55,116 bases of DNA from contig LNKV01000074.1 in assembly GCA_001465935.1 (NCBI GenBank), positions 1 through 55,116 on the forward strand. The letters run 5' to 3'. Position 1 is the first letter of the stretch; each line of letters starts with the position of its first letter. The position numbers were made by a program, and so were the translations under genes. This stretch comes from Clarireedia homoeocarpa. Taxonomy: Eukaryota > Ascomycota > Leotiomycetes > Helotiales > Rutstroemiaceae. The notes beneath the pieces are model-generated. The model had not been told where the DNA came from. It ran no database searches and saw nothing but the letters and a program-made list of their open reading frames with translations. This document shows positions 13,326-24,108 of this stretch, one piece after another.

Positions 13326-13875
13326 TTTCAAGTGAGAGTCTGCAGCATGATTATGGATGGAGGAGAAAGCATATTTCCTGTGATGATCGGTTAGGTCTCG
13401 GATGGTATATACCCCATGGTTAAAATTGAGATGTGAGATGATGAGTTGAGATGATGATTCCAAGACGAGACGGTTCGCGATATATGGATTATGGGAAATA
13501 TCAAAGGTGTTCCCTTGTACAAGCATGGAGTACGGTGAAAATATTGCAAGAGGAGCATAAGCCTGTTGTATATAGGTATCTTTGGTTTGGCTGGGGCTGG
13601 GTTTGGAATGGTTGGCAAAGGATTGGTAGAGCATCATATTATGAGTATAAATGAGTAATCGGATTCTGCTTTACCTCTTGGATTTTTAGTTTATTCAAGA
13701 GTTGATGTACAAAATACAGAACCATTAAGAACATCCACACGCACATCTCAACAAGCCAGACTGCCAGAGTGCATGAAAGTTCAGTCATATCGTTATCATT
13801 TCCATCACCTTCATCTACCCTCTCTTAGCCTATTCCCAGTCCCATTCCCATTTACTCTACCCCAAAACCCAACTC

Positions 13876-16271
13876 TTAAAACACCACTTCCCTAATCTTC
13901 CCACTCCTCTCCCTAACATCATATTCCACCCATTTCGCCACCCCTCTCCTGCCCCGCGCAATCACACTCCCCGCGTTCATCACATGACACCCCTCGTACG
14001 TCAAACAAAACGGCGCCGCATCTGTATCGCACAGCACCAGCGCGCTCGGCAGCGGATAGAGACTCAGCGCATTAGCGTAATCCCAATGCAACGGACGAAT
14101 CGACAGCGGAAACGGAGACAAGAATCCTTGATCTAGAATCGTCTTCGTAAGACGCCGAGCGGCGTGCGTATCGGGGTCTATTTCGTCGTCTGGATCCGGC
14201 TCTGCAGCAGACATATTCGTATCGCCGTCTTCATCCTCATCTCCGCCTTCCTCATTCGTGTTCTTCACCCCAAGCGTCACGGCTGTTCTCCTAAGCCGTC
14301 CGCTGATGTCGTCTCGGAAACATACCATTTCGCAGCTCATGCCGAACAAACTTAGTCTGCACGGATTGCTGGTCCAGATGGCTTCGCCATCGCCTTTCTT
14401 TCCGGCATCCTTTTCGACTTCTGCGTTTGCTGTCGCGAACGCGCGCTTGATTCGGCTGGTGAACATCTCCGGGACGGCTTTTCGTGGGAGTGGCACAGCT
14501 GCCCCGGCGGAAAATGAGGACACCCATGCGTCGTTGTCGCCAGGGACGAATACAAATGTCGAGTTGGAGATGATGGTGGGGAATTCGGACAGCACGGCTG
14601 CGAGGGAATCGAAATATTCTTTATATTCGATAGAACCACCGGAGCCGCCGCGGGCGAGAACGGCATGCGAGACGAAGGGCCCAAGGAGGATGAAGGTTAT
14701 AGGGACGCAACCGGGTGGCTCGGAGGCGTAGAGGGAGAGAATTTTCTTTAATGCGCGGAGGGTAAGCGGGGTATCGAGGTGGAGGGAGCCGAGGATAATG
14801 ACGCGGCCGTGAGAGGGAGGTGGTGGGTCGTCGGAATCAGGGGTTGGAGGAGGAGGAGGTTGGAGAAGCTTTTGCTCAAGTCGTCGCATTTTGCTACCGA
14901 GGGCGCGCTCGCTTCCTACACCAAGGAAATCAACCCAGCCAAAGCCACCACCGGCAGTAGTTTCGCCTTCACCGGCTGTGCCCAGCGTGACGTGGCGACG
15001 CTCAGAGGGCGGGTGACCGATGAAGAAGCCAATGAATTTACCGGCGATAGTACCGCCTACGCCGCCGTTACCACCAAGGATGGAAGAGGAATTTGTTTCG
15101 TCTTCTTCGTAAGTGCCGTCTACTAGGACGATCATTCCTGGTGCAAACCAGGCGCCATCCTTGGGGATGGAATGCGCATGCGTGAGGTCAAGGGCTATGC
15201 TGCCTGTGAGATCGTTGATGGTGAGACTTCCGGTAGGGGAAATGGACAGGAGTCCAAGAAGCATATGGGTGCTGTGATTGCGACCAAGGAGGTTGGCGAT
15301 AGGGGTTAATTTATAGGATTGTTGTTGGGTTGCGAGGGAGGATATAGAGCGTTGAAGAGAAGCTTTGGCGGCTTGAAATGTGGGTGCTTGGAAGGACTCA
15401 TTTCGGAGGAGGCGTTGGTGGATTACATTGTATCGATTCTGGAACAGAAGAGTTTTATGAGACGCTGGTGGAAATAATGATGGCTTGGAAGTATCTCTGT
15501 ATTGAACATTAGAAGATATTCTAAGATATAGCGAAGGATTGCAACACACTTATCAAAATGCTTCTTTGCAACATTATAAACAAGTCTAGGTTGTTCATAT
15601 GCATCAATAACCTTCAACCACTTCCTTGGGTCCCTCAATCCATCTTCATCCTCCTCATCCTCGACCTCCAAATTTGAAATACCCAAACTCGACTGACTAT
15701 CCTCTCTCGCAATATTACTTGGCCTTAGCCCAAGCCTCGTCCTTGTCACTTCGCTATGTTGTGATGACCCCAAGGAAAGACTATTCTGCCGACTCAATTC
15801 CCTTCCTGTCACAATCCGGCCTCCACTCATACCCCCTTCCAGGTGCTTCAAAATCTCTTTCAATTCCGGCCCCTCCCCATCAACAATCACCCCTGCGCTT
15901 CTATTCTTCCAGCTTTTTGCCACTTCCTCCAAAACTCGCTCTGCAAGCCCTTCTTCGCGCCATCCTGTCCCGCAATGTTTCCCAATAAATGTAGCAAGCA
16001 CTTGTAACGCCGACGATGTCAAGGTCAAACTATGCTTCTTTGTAAAAGTCCTGAACGCTAAAGGTCTTAAAGTCGCAGGAGGCAAGAGAATCGGCAGGAT
16101 ACTTGCTTTCGGTGCGGCGGCTCCGGCAGCATTGAAAGGCTTTATGGGGTGTACTGGGGTTGCGAAAGCTGGGGATGAGGAGGGTATCGGGTTCGCATTG
16201 TTCGCGGGTGTAGCAGGTGGTCGGAATATTAGAGCTGCCTTTGGTTTCTCTGTATGGTTCGGTCGACTCAT
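13876..16271 (-). CDS. DPB2: DNA polymerase epsilon subunit B (Dpb2)
   Basis: Second subunit of replicative DNA polymerase epsilon, essential for leading-strand replication and CMG helicase assembly, nuclear. Two exons: 15550-16271 and 13876-15496, joined across a 53-nt intron at 15497-15549, giving 780 aa. Key segments are the N-terminal helical domain (RTFTKKHSLTLTSSALQVLA), then FDAYEQPR-like DAYEQPRLVYNVAKKHFDK. After the intron come FQNRYNVIHQRLLRNESF, the OB-fold region (LLGRNHSTHMLLGLLS) and an inactive calcineurin-like phosphoesterase domain (VIILGSLHLDTPLTL, FVFVPGDNDAW, SNPCRLSLFGMSCEMVCFRDDI). The acidic insert EEGGDEDEDGDTN before the C-terminus is variable in the family. An upstream-open reading frame through the intron (MCCNPSLYL...) is an artefact of intron translation. 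Divergent from the histone chaperone gene. Confidence 0.95.
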
Positions 16272-16780
16272 ATCTCCGACCAGTCTCTATCAATCGTCTT
16301 CGTTAAACTCGTCGAAACTCCTCGATCAATTTGTCGTCGTACATTTCATATGCAAATCCAAAGTCTAGACAGGAAGACGCGTTCTCAACGCGTAAAAGTT
16401 AAAGTGGTTTTCCGTTGTCGCGTGCAACGGACGGACCCTGTACAGTAGAACTAAATTCAGCCTTTTGACTCCACCACAGCTTCCAAAACCAAGGTCTAGC
16501 TTGTCGCAAAACTTATTTACTTTTCCTCAGTCACAGCTTCAACAATTGAATTGTATATTATTGCTCGCTCATTGATTCATCGAGACGACTTATTTTTTGG
16601 GGAGCTGAAGTGATTACGAGACTACGATTCTATCCATTTTGATCAACTTGGTTTATAAATCCGAACCATCACAGCAATCAGCCCACCCAAACAAACCTCG
16701 CACAAACAAATAAACAAACAGCTCTTAATTCCTCTCAATTCCTCTCAATCCCCCTCAATCCATCCCGAACAAACCCCAAA
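16272..16780. promoter_or_regulatory. Divergent DPB2 / histone chaperone promoter
   Basis: 509-bp shared upstream region of two S-phase-related genes. Two identical ACGCGT hexamers lie at 16377-16382 and 16388-16393, 11 bp apart (one helical turn). They are 106 bp from the DPB2 start and about 390 bp from the chaperone start. ACGCGT is the core of the MluI cell-cycle box bound by MBF (Mbp1/Swi6-type) in yeasts. The chaperone side ends in a pyrimidine-rich leader with CAAACAAATAAACAAACA-like sequence. Confidence 0.55.
16377..16393. promoter_or_regulatory. Paired ACGCGT (MCB-like) elements
   Basis: Two palindromic ACGCGT boxes separated by five bases, seen directly. Known role of the motif: MBF binding and G1/S transcription of replication genes in yeasts. 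That it acts so here is inference. Confidence 0.5.
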
Positions 16781-18434
16781 ATGACTGACTCCAATCCCAC
16801 TCCCACTCCCGCTGCCGCTTCCGCTGCCACTTCCGCCCTCTCCCACATCGATAAAGAAGAATATCTCTCCTCCCGCGTAACTCTCGCCGACTACTGCGCA
16901 CGTGGAACCGCTTCCTTCGCCCAGAAGCACTACGAAGAAGCCGTCGACCACTATGCAAAGGCCGCCGAACTGCAAGCCGAGATCAATGGCGAAATGGCCG
17001 TTGAGAATGCTGAGATCTTGTTCCTATATGGACGAGCTCTATTCAAAGTAGCTCAGGCGAGCAGCAATGTCCTTGGAGGAAAGGCTAGCTCTGGGGACAA
17101 GCCCAAGAAGGCGAAGAAGGAGAAGGTGGCTAAAGAGGAGAATGGGAGTGCGGAAAAGGTGATTGAGGAGGCTGTTTCAGCAATTGCGAATGGAGGAGGG
17201 GAGAAGAAGGAAGAGGGAGCTGATGCGAAGAAGCCTCTATTTACATTTACTGGAGATGAGAATTTCGAGGATTCCGAAGATGAGGAGGAAGAGGGGGGAG
17301 AGGATGACGAGGATGAGGATAATGATGATCTTGCGGCTTCATTCGAGGTTCTTGATCTTGCGCGTGTGTTGTTCACACGAAGATTGGAGCAGCCGGACGA
17401 GAGTGAGGAAAAGGGAAAGGAAGCGGGCGACTCGCCGATGACGAGACATATTAAAGAGAGATTGGCGGATACACATGACTTACTTGGAGAGATCTCACTT
17501 GAGAATGAAAGGTACACTCAATACCCAAACCCACCAATGTCCTCATTATATCCTAACAACCCCACCAGATTCCCCGCAGCCATCGCCGACTTCCGCTCCG
17601 CGCTCACCCTCAAACAAACGCTCTTCTCCGAAGATTCTTCCGAAATCAGCGAAGCCCACTTCAAGCTCTCCCTCGCGCTTGAATTCGCGTCCATAACCCA
17701 CACCTCGGAAGACGCCGAGGGAGAAAACGACGCCTCAGCAGGCGCCGATGCACAAATCAACCAGCCTATGCGCGACGAAGCCGTCAAAGAGCTGGAGCTT
17801 GCGATCCAGAGCACCAAGCTCAAGTTGCAGAATACGGAAATCGAGTTAGCGAGTACGAGTTCGCCGGATGATAATGATGTTACGAGAGAAAAGATCAAGG
17901 ATGTTAAAGGGTTGATTGCGGATATGGAACAGAGGGTATGGTTCCCTTCCTTACTACATCCTCTTTTTTTTTTGTCCTTATCCATATTCTAATCCAATTC
18001 TCAAACAGCTCAAAGAACTTCGCGCACCCCCAGTCGACTTGCACACTATCCTGGGCACAGGCACCTCTGTCCCAGCCGGTTCTGGCAGCATGCTAAACGA
18101 ATCAGCCACAGCAGTCGAGGAAGCCAAAAAGAAAGCTACCGATCTCACCAATCTTGTTCGCCATAAGAAGAAGCCTGTCGAGAGTGAAAAGGTGGATGCG
18201 GATGTGGATGCGGATGCGAGTGCAAGTGCGAGTGCAAGTGCAAGCGGCACAGAGAAGAAGCGAAAGGCAGAAGACGATGTAGAAATGGATGGCGGCAGTG
18301 ATTCGGGAAAGAGGGCCCGAGTCGAAGAAGCGGATGCAGAGACGGAGACCGAGGCGGTTGCGGTTGCAGAGACAGAGACCGAGGCGGTTGCGGTTGCAGA
18401 GACAGAGACCGAGGCGGTTGTGGTTGCGGAATAG
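16781..18434 (+). CDS. NASP/Hif1/Sim3-type histone chaperone (SHNi-TPR)
   Basis: Histone H3-H4 chaperone of the NASP family, nuclear. Three exons: 16781-17511, 17569-17935 and 18009-18434, with introns of 57 and 73 nt, giving 507 aa. The first TPR is YCARGTASFAQKHYEEAVDH...AAELQAEINGEMAVENAEIL, as in the family. A long acidic insert (SEDEEEEGGEDDEDEDNDD) follows and typically contacts histones. The SHNi-TPR repeats come next (DLLGEISLENERFPAAIADF, then SEISEAHFKLSLALEFASI). A coiled coil leads to a basic region (KKRKAEDD, GKRARVEE) that can serve as a nuclear signal. The tail is three near-identical copies of a ten-residue unit, ETETEAVAVA. Intron 1 is a multiple of three and has no in-frame stop, so an intron-retained product would be 19 residues longer. 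Confidence 0.88.
18345..18427 (+). repeat. In-frame 30-bp tandem repeat in the chaperone tail
   Basis: About three copies of a 30-bp unit beginning GAGACAGAGACCGAGGCGGT, with very few mismatches, encode ETETEAVAVA. Near-identity at the DNA level points to recent slippage or unequal exchange. Confidence 0.8.
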
Positions 18435-20592
18435 ATTGAGAAGGAGTTTCAAAAACATAGAAATGAAAATGCTTAAGGATGCCGATATGAATGAATTCTC
18501 AAAACCAAATTAAGGATATCGAATCGAGCAGAATTGAATTATCAGCTGGCGTTAACGGAAGGTAGGGAAAGGAATCCATGTGGAATGAAAAGATTATGAC
18601 AATACTCTATCTATATCTCTTATCCTCCTCTTATGTAGTCAAGATACCAATTAAAACTACCTAAACAGCCTCCTTTGCTTGTACTGTACCGGACACAACC
18701 TATAAAATAAATACTTGGGCACGATGAACGAAAATACGTAAGTAACTATTTATTCGCAGTATTCATAAAAATGCAATGCACTGCACTACGGTGAAAATAA
18801 CAATCCATGTCCATTCAAATCTCACCTATCCATTATATTATATTATATTATATTATATTATACTTAACTTATATTATGTATAACTAACTAACCACTCGTA
18901 GAAATCCTCAGTTCCATATCGAGCCCCAGCCCTCCACTCCACAACAACAACAACAGAAGAGAGGAAGAAGAAGCGCCGAGGAAAGGAAAGGAAAGGAAAG
19001 GAAAGGAGAACTATACTATATATGTATATATATGTATAAATCGACCAGAATCAGAATCGAGTGCGTACTAGTACTGATTAGTGGCATATAGTATAATATA
19101 ATCTTACATATATATATATATATATATATACACATAAATCAAGCCCCCCCCCCTCCCCCCTTTTTTTTTTCGCCTAACGTTATAGACGAGGTAAGGCAGG
19201 TCGGCCTTCCTTTTTTTTGTTTAGGTGTTTAAATTACTCACTCACTCACTCGCTCGCTCGCTCGCTCGTCAAAAAAAGATTATAGATGGGATTCAGTTGC
19301 TCACTGAGTTATCTTTTCTTTGTATACACATGTGCATGTGCATGTGCATGTACATTTAAATTTACATTTACATGTATGTATGTATATATGTACTCAAACT
19401 GCGTCAAGATGCATTCCATTCAATTCCATTCGATTCATTCTCTGTACAAGAAGTGGATGATGGATGAGTTACTTCCATTCCTCCCTCAAAATCTAAGTAG
19501 ATAGGTATCATTCAATCAACGCTTAACGCTCAAACTCTCAAGCCCTCGCCCAAGTCCTCGCTCTCGCCCTCGCCCTCGACTATCGTCCAAAGCTCACTTA
19601 TTCCCTCCTGCATATTATATACAAATTCCCGTCTTTCGAATTTCCCTCTCCTCCAAGCACCCAACCTATACAGCAATCCTCATATGCCCTTTCCATCTAT
19701 CCCTCCCCTCCCCTCCTTTCCCTCCATATCCCCCTCATGTATCAATCAGGCCGTCAAAAATCATCATAATCTACAAAAACACGCCATTCCTCTTATCCTC
19801 CACCTTCTGGAAGAAAGAGAAAGCTTCCAATCATCTCATTTCATCCCATCTTAATTTTAACCTTCCCAACATCATAAAAGCCGTAAAAAAAGGGGGGGTT
19901 CTCTAACGCGGACACAAAATGCTTTTGTATTGCAGCCCGAGCAGAATCAAGAAGTATGAAAAAACAAAGGAAAAAAGTAAAATGAAAGCAAAGTGATGAA
20001 AAAAGAGTATTTTCTTTTGCAAGACAAAAAGGACCCAGTGCCATTGCCATCTATATGTGTATGTGAGTATGCATGGTATCGTTTGTCGCCCCGTTCCAAA
20101 AGAGATGAAAGAAAGAAAAAAGCCGGGATGCAAGAATTCGCTCCAAACTCCACGTTCAGTAGCCCCATTCTCCAAATCAAATAAAGGTAAAAGAAAAGAG
20201 ATGTTGAAGTTATCGTCAAGTGAAGTACTCTCCAGCGATGAACGGAAGATGAATTGACAAGAATGAGACCTTTGATTAATATGCACAAGGGAGAAATCGA
20301 AAATGATCATGATTCCGATTCCCTTGGCGTGAAAGTTCAGTGATTCTGTTTTGTTTAATCCAAAAAGTTGAAAATGAAAATGAGAAAGCCCATCCTAATG
20401 CGAAATTCATCATTCGCGTTTCCCTGCCATAAAAGCCCCATAAAAAGCGCCTTCGCTATGATCTTTTGTGATATGATTGTGATGTTACCGCTCAATTTAT
20501 AGAACTTGTAAGCAAAAGATGATATAAGAAAATAAAATGAATGGCCGTGGTTGAATTACCACAATGCTGTAACAAAGCTCATCTCTCCTCCT
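18435..20592. other. Repeat-rich intergenic region, chaperone-VAC7
   Basis: About 2.2 kb between two convergent genes, so it holds two 3' UTRs. Simple repeats seen: ATTAT run (about 18831-18862), GGAAA run (18980-19006), TA run (19107-19130), C and T homopolymers (19144-19171), CTCA/CTCG run (19237-19268) and a CATGTG run (19327-19348). No gene is supported. Confidence 0.6.
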
Positions 20593-23466
20593 TTAAACAC
20601 GATCGAATCCACCGATTATGTGCACATTATCTGGATCCTGATCGGCTGCGTTCGGTTTGACTGTTGCTCTGCCCTCTATTCCTACACTCCTCGCCTTGGA
20701 ACTTAGTGGTAGTGTATATCGTAAGGTACCTCGTACAATGAGTTCAAACTCATGTTGAAGGACTCTTCCCCATCGTTCAGAGCCTCGTGGCTCGGTTTGA
20801 TTTCCTGGCTTCAGTATTCGTATTTCACCCAATGAGATGGATGAAGCATGTTGAAATGGCGATCCCTCAAAGATCAACGGGCTTTCGAATTCGTAGACGT
20901 GTCCAATCTCCAAGTTCGGATTGGTGTTGGGGTCATGATCGATAGGGGGATCATTGATGGGATCATCTCGTCGAACTTTCGCTCCACGTCTTCCTAGGGT
21001 TTTAGGAGGACGTGTCCACCATTCCGAGTCTGTCCCAGCGTACTTTGATTTGGCAAAGATTACCATATCCATCGATTCCACGGTAACAGCAACCAAATTC
21101 GGGTTTTCCGCTATAACTTGAATATCAAGGATGACGTCTTGCTCGCTTGCCAGAATGTTCTTTAAAGCCAAGACCTTGACGTTTGAAAGTGGTTGCGTGG
21201 TAGCAAACATAAATCCAACAGCGCCAGAAATGACCAGCAGTACCATGAATGACAGAACCAAACATCCTGCGAATCGAGCTACAACAGAACGCTCCTGCCG
21301 TTGATGTTCCATTTGACGCAGAGATAAAGCGCCTGTCCGACGGAAACGGCTCGATCGAGCTGAACGTACAGATGCCGGGATGAGTGGTGTTCTTTCATCA
21401 TCCGCCGTATCGTCGAGGTCGTAACCAGAAGCCATAGGCGAGGTTTTCTTTCCGCTACCGACTCCAGCTATTCTTGAGTTCAAAACCCTCGGACTTGTAG
21501 GTCTCGACCCTTGTCGACTAGTATTAGAAAACTTTGATTTCGCCGCGTTTGGGAAGGGAGATTCGTTGTCGAAAAGTGATGAATGACCATTTCCTCCATT
21601 TCTGCCCCAACGATTGAAGTGATGATGATGGGTGGTTCCTCTGCCGGTACCAACATTACTTCGAGCTGTGCCCTTCCCATCATCTTCCGTGGACATTTCT
21701 GGACCTGCACTATTGTAAGAATTCGCGAACTTCATACTCTTCTTCATCGCTACAATGTGCGAAGCATCCATCATAGACCGCACTCCGTTTCTAGCATCTA
21801 TTTGGCTCGCCATGGAAGTTGCACTGGGGGTTCGAGAATGGAATCGACGGGGTCTTTCGGCTTCGGGTGGATTTGACTCGTACACAAAAGTCTCTTCGGA
21901 GTCGGATGAATTCGCTTCGTCGACCGCGCTCGCGACTTTAGCTTCGAAGATATCTGCTTTGGAGGAAGCTGGAGGATGTCTAGTTAGCATGCCACTTACA
22001 CTGTAAAGATTGAGACTAGGTCTACGCGATGATAATTGAGAAACCGGCCGCCCAGGACTCGTGGAGTCACTGCTCCTACGAGGCGGCGAGAGACCTTGCC
22101 CCCACGCCTTGTCTGGAGACCGAGCGAAATATGCATTTGATATGGACCGGATAGAATGGTGATGATGAAGCCTGGGTCGTAAATTTGATTGCTCACCCGT
22201 TCCAGAAGTTACCGATGGGGCCTTCCGAGCCTTTTTCTTCTCTTTCCTCGGTCGAATAGTTTCCGTACTTTGCTTAGCACGTAAACTTCCACTGTTTCCC
22301 AAACCACCTACACCCGTACCAACAGCAACTTGCGGGATGGAGCTGACAGTTTCCGTCTCGACGGTCATGTTTCTCACCGAACCTTCGCCGGATGGCTTGC
22401 CTCGTCCTGCTATAGCTGATGCAGCAAACGATTTGGTAGGTCCCATCGCTCGGCTGGTCGTGGGCGTAGTATTCTTCATCTTAATATCGCCCTTGCCACC
22501 ACTATCGCTTCCGCTCTCATTTGTCACGACGCTGGGTCTAGCCCTAGTAGTCTCATGGGAAGAACCTTCGACTGGATAATTTTCTGTTGACAATCCTGGA
22601 GTGCCGTTAGGTGATCTATCGATTGCGCCATCGAGTCCTAGAGCTGGGGTATTGGGTTGGCTGATCTCTTGCACAGTCTCGAGTGTAGAACTGCCTCCAC
22701 TAACACCCCTCGCAGGTGTTCTCATTCCTGGTCCTAACACGGTATCTTCTGTTTCGCTATCTGCAGCGGATCTAAATTCCGTTTGTTGGTCCGCGGAAGG
22801 AGACGTTCTTTGCACATTGATCGCCAGCGGGTCGTATTCGGCTCGGCGCGGTGATAATATGCTATTCTGTCTTGGAGGAGGAGGAGAGCGAAGTCGAGGG
22901 GATACGGGCCAACGTGGACCGTCCCTGACTTCACTGGTTACTAGCGGCTTCTGAGGTATTGGTGCTTTAATCGAGGGATCGGATGCAGCTTGATTGAGTG
23001 GAGGAATTGTTTGACCTGACAGTAATCGTTGTATGGCAGCAGCAGACGGTGGGTTTTGCGCGCTTGCTGAACGTGAGGGGCTAATGTCTTGACTGTTCTT
23101 TCGTGATCTCGATGGTGTACCTGCACGAGCAGACGAAGTGGTTCTTAATAAGGGTCGAACTGGCGACGACTCTCGTGATGCTACTGGAGAATTTGATGCG
23201 GAGGATATTCTGTTTGTTTGTATTCGTCTGATGGATGGTCTATTCGATGATTCGCGTGGTCGTCTGGAGTTGGTGGTGGTGATTGACGGAGGAGGTGGTG
23301 ATGTTGTTGTTGCTGCTGCTGCTGCTGCTGTTGATGTTAGAGACGGTGTCGATGTTGAAGGTTTCTGATCAAGATTTGGTGATGGTATTGCAGGCTCTAA
23401 TGGTGAAAGGGATGGTGATGGTGTCTCACGCATTTCTGCGGATTTCGTCTGGAGGTTGTCGTCCAT
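20593..23466 (-). CDS. VAC7: Vacuolar segregation protein Vac7
   Basis: Vacuole membrane activator of the Fab1 kinase that makes PI(3,5)P2; it controls vacuole size and osmotic response. One exon, 957 aa from the ATG at 23464-23466 (MDDNLQTKSAEMRETPSPS). The frame stays open 36 codons further up (to 23574), but the longer N-terminus looks like untranslated sequence. The first roughly 740 residues are disordered and rich in Ser, Pro and Arg. They include an Ala run encoded by a GCT/GTT microsatellite (about 23302-23330) and several His-rich patches (HHHHSIRS, THHHHFNRWG). A single membrane segment (FAGCLVLSFMVLLVISGAVG) is followed by the conserved lumenal domain (LSNVKVLALKNILASEQDVI, DIQVIAENPNLVAVTV). 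Its C-terminus ends HIIGGFDRV. This single-pass layout is diagnostic of the family. Confidence 0.9.
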   Translation of the reverse strand: MDDNLQTKSAEMRETPSPSLSPLEPAIPSPNLDQKPSTSTPSLTSTAAAAAATTTSPPPPSITTTNSRRPRESSNRPSIRRIQTNRISSASNSPVASRESSPVRPLLRTTSSARAGTPSRSRKNSQDISPSRSASAQNPPSAAAIQRLLSGQTIPPLNQAASDPSIKAPIPQKPLVTSEVRDGPRWPVSPRLRSPPPPRQNSILSPRRAEYDPLAINVQRTSPSADQQTEFRSAADSETEDTVLGPGMRTPARGVSGGSSTLETVQEISQPNTPALGLDGAIDRSPNGTPGLSTENYPVEGSSHETTRARPSVVTNESGSDSGGKGDIKMKNTTPTTSRAMGPTKSFAASAIAGRGKPSGEGSVRNMTVETETVSSIPQVAVGTGVGGLGNSGSLRAKQSTETIRPRKEKKKARKAPSVTSGTGEQSNLRPRLHHHHSIRSISNAYFARSPDKAWGQGLSPPRRSSDSTSPGRPVSQLSSRRPSLNLYSVSGMLTRHPPASSKADIFEAKVASAVDEANSSDSEETFVYESNPPEAERPRRFHSRTPSATSMASQIDARNGVRSMMDASHIVAMKKSMKFANSYNSAGPEMSTEDDGKGTARSNVGTGRGTTHHHHFNRWGRNGGNGHSSLFDNESPFPNAAKSKFSNTSRQGSRPTSPRVLNSRIAGVGSGKKTSPMASGYDLDDTADDERTPLIPASVRSARSSRFRRTGALSLRQMEHQRQERSVVARFAGCLVLSFMVLLVISGAVGFMFATTQPLSNVKVLALKNILASEQDVILDIQVIAENPNLVAVTVESMDMVIFAKSKYAGTDSEWWTRPPKTLGRRGAKVRRDDPINDPPIDHDPNTNPNLEIGHVYEFESPLIFEGSPFQHASSISLGEIRILKPGNQTEPRGSERWGRVLQHEFELIVRGTLRYTLPLSSKARSVGIEGRATVKPNAADQDPDNVHIIGGFDRV

Positions 23467-24092
23467 CGTAACTACTTTTCTTGGTTTCGATAAGTACGTA
23501 CGACGTAACAAAAAGTTAGAGTGTCTAGAGGCACAAGGAGCAAGTAACAAGTGGTGCGCTATTATTGAATGCACGGTTGTAGCGAATGGGGGACGGATCC
23601 GAACGAGCTTTGTTTTCCTTTTGCCAGCAGAACTTTAAAATTCACAGCCAGCAATTTTCATTATTAAACCGGGCAATTTTCTTTCCAAACGGTGGTTGTA
23701 CGGAGTGTGGGAGACGAAAGATGTTCGAATTGAATGTCGTCCATTGACAGAAAGCCTTTGGTCTAAGGAGGGAAAGGTCAAAGAGGAGAACGAAAGAGGA
23801 GCTGCCGGTATTTCGTACAGTTTTGGAGAGGCAAGAAAAAACGAGGCTCCCAGTCCACATCCACATCCACATCCACATCCACATCCAGATGCACATCCGC
23901 TCGGGTTTTGGACCTTACGTCGTATGAAGTAATGTGTGTTGCGTTGTTAGATGGGGGAAATGGGGGATGGGTGTACCTTGCGATACGACATATGGTAAGC
24001 TGCAAGTAGCAGTACGTTCGGCCAGGATGGAAAAAGAACTGTCTCTTTGGGTAAAGTCGCATAAAATTCTTTTCTTTTCTTAGTCCTTGATT

Positions 24093-24108
24093 CCCGCGGG
24101 CCCGCGGG
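24093..24108. repeat. 16-bp perfect GC palindrome
   Basis: CCCGCGGG occurs twice in tandem, making a 16-bp perfect palindrome of only C and G in otherwise AT-balanced DNA, about 630 bp upstream of VAC7. Possibly a regulatory site or hairpin; no assignment is possible. Confidence 0.6.

Noticed and set aside
15497..15549. An apparent second start for the DPB2 C-terminal frame (MCCNPSLYL)
   Set aside because: It is translation of the 53-nt intron; splicing joins the two DPB2 frames in correct phase at a conserved junction.
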